From: Nostoc sp. CHAB 5715
GTDB taxonomy: Bacteria; Cyanobacteriota; Cyanobacteriia; Cyanobacteriales; Nostocaceae
Assembly: GCF_020829685.1 (NCBI RefSeq)
Contig: NZ_JAIVFR010000546.1
Coordinates: 1-5,182, forward strand
Direction of reading: 5' to 3'
DNA length: 5,182 bases
Shown here: positions 5,105-5,182 of the stretch, in pieces
Layout of the letters: each line of letters begins with the position of its first letter
Numbering within the stretch: position 1 is the first letter of the stretch
Notes under the pieces: model-generated
What the model saw: the letters and a program-made list of their open reading frames with translations, nothing else
What the model was told of the DNA's origin: nothing
The model's database searches: none
Made by a program: the position numbers and the translations under genes

Positions 5105-5182
5105 CAATGCCAATGTGTCGGCTTACAATGCCAATGTGTCGGCTTACAATGCCAATGCATCGCCTAACAATGCCAATGCATC
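5105..5182. repeat. 21-bp tandem repeat array upstream of ackA
   Basis: There are three full units (5105-5125, 5126-5146, 5147-5167) and a 15-base partial unit (5168-5182) cut by the window edge. Units 1 and 2 are identical (CAATGCCAATGTGTCGGCTTA). Unit 3 changes to CAATGCCAATGCATCGCCTAA, and the partial unit follows the unit 3 type. Each unit starts with a nested CAATGC-CAATG duplication. The length is a multiple of 7, like the heptamer-based short tandem repeats of heterocystous cyanobacteria. Stops occur in the repeat frames, so it is not coding. Confidence 0.85.

Noticed and set aside
5105..5182. CRISPR array
   Set aside because: The units are contiguous 21-mers with no unique spacers between them.
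5105..5182. Coding heptapeptide repeat, since 21 bp is seven codons
   Set aside because: The frame read as Q-C-Q-C on the plus strand meets TAA in the third unit, and the D-A-L-A-L frame on the minus strand meets TAA after two units.

Overview
The window looks like chromosomal DNA from a filamentous, heterocyst-type cyanobacterium (Nostoc/Anabaena/Calothrix-like). The pointers are HIP1 octamers (GCGATCGC at 349, 576, 3829 and 4650), abundant small palindromic repeats in the spacers, a short tandem repeat array, and an acetate kinase of cyanobacterial type. No RNA gene or CRISPR array was seen.

Layout: (1) 1-407 holds the 5' stub of an integron-type tyrosine recombinase. Two 20-bp repeats lie 40 bp apart just upstream of it, and the gene is cut off at a HIP1-bearing palindrome. 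(2) 408-1198 is about 790 bp of non-coding, repeat-strewn DNA that ends in an AT-rich promoter region. (3) 1199-3786 is a same-strand three-gene cassette of unrecognised function: a 168-aa protein, a 275-aa protein and a 323-aa protein with a C-terminal membrane domain. A 170-bp MITE-like element with 17-bp inverted ends and a 10-bp flanking duplication sits between the first two genes. The second and third overlap by one base (TAATG). (4) 3791-5014, on the opposite strand and only 4 bp from the cassette's end, is ackA. (5) 5105-5182 is a 21-bp tandem repeat upstream of ackA that runs off the window edge.

Main observation: by eye, all three cassette proteins share a C-terminal module built as [D/Y]-G-D-I, then 21-23 residues, then His, then a long hydrophobic or amphipathic helical stretch. 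The first two also share an N-terminal L-E-I-x-T motif after a short helix. I read this as a small paralogous set, two soluble proteins plus one membrane-anchored member, that may form one complex. I cannot name the family or assign a biochemical function. AckA is an ordinary housekeeping enzyme (acetyl phosphate + ADP <-> acetate + ATP), and nothing ties it functionally to the cassette. The cassette is visibly more AT-rich than ackA and has no HIP1 site, which fits accessory DNA next to a core gene.
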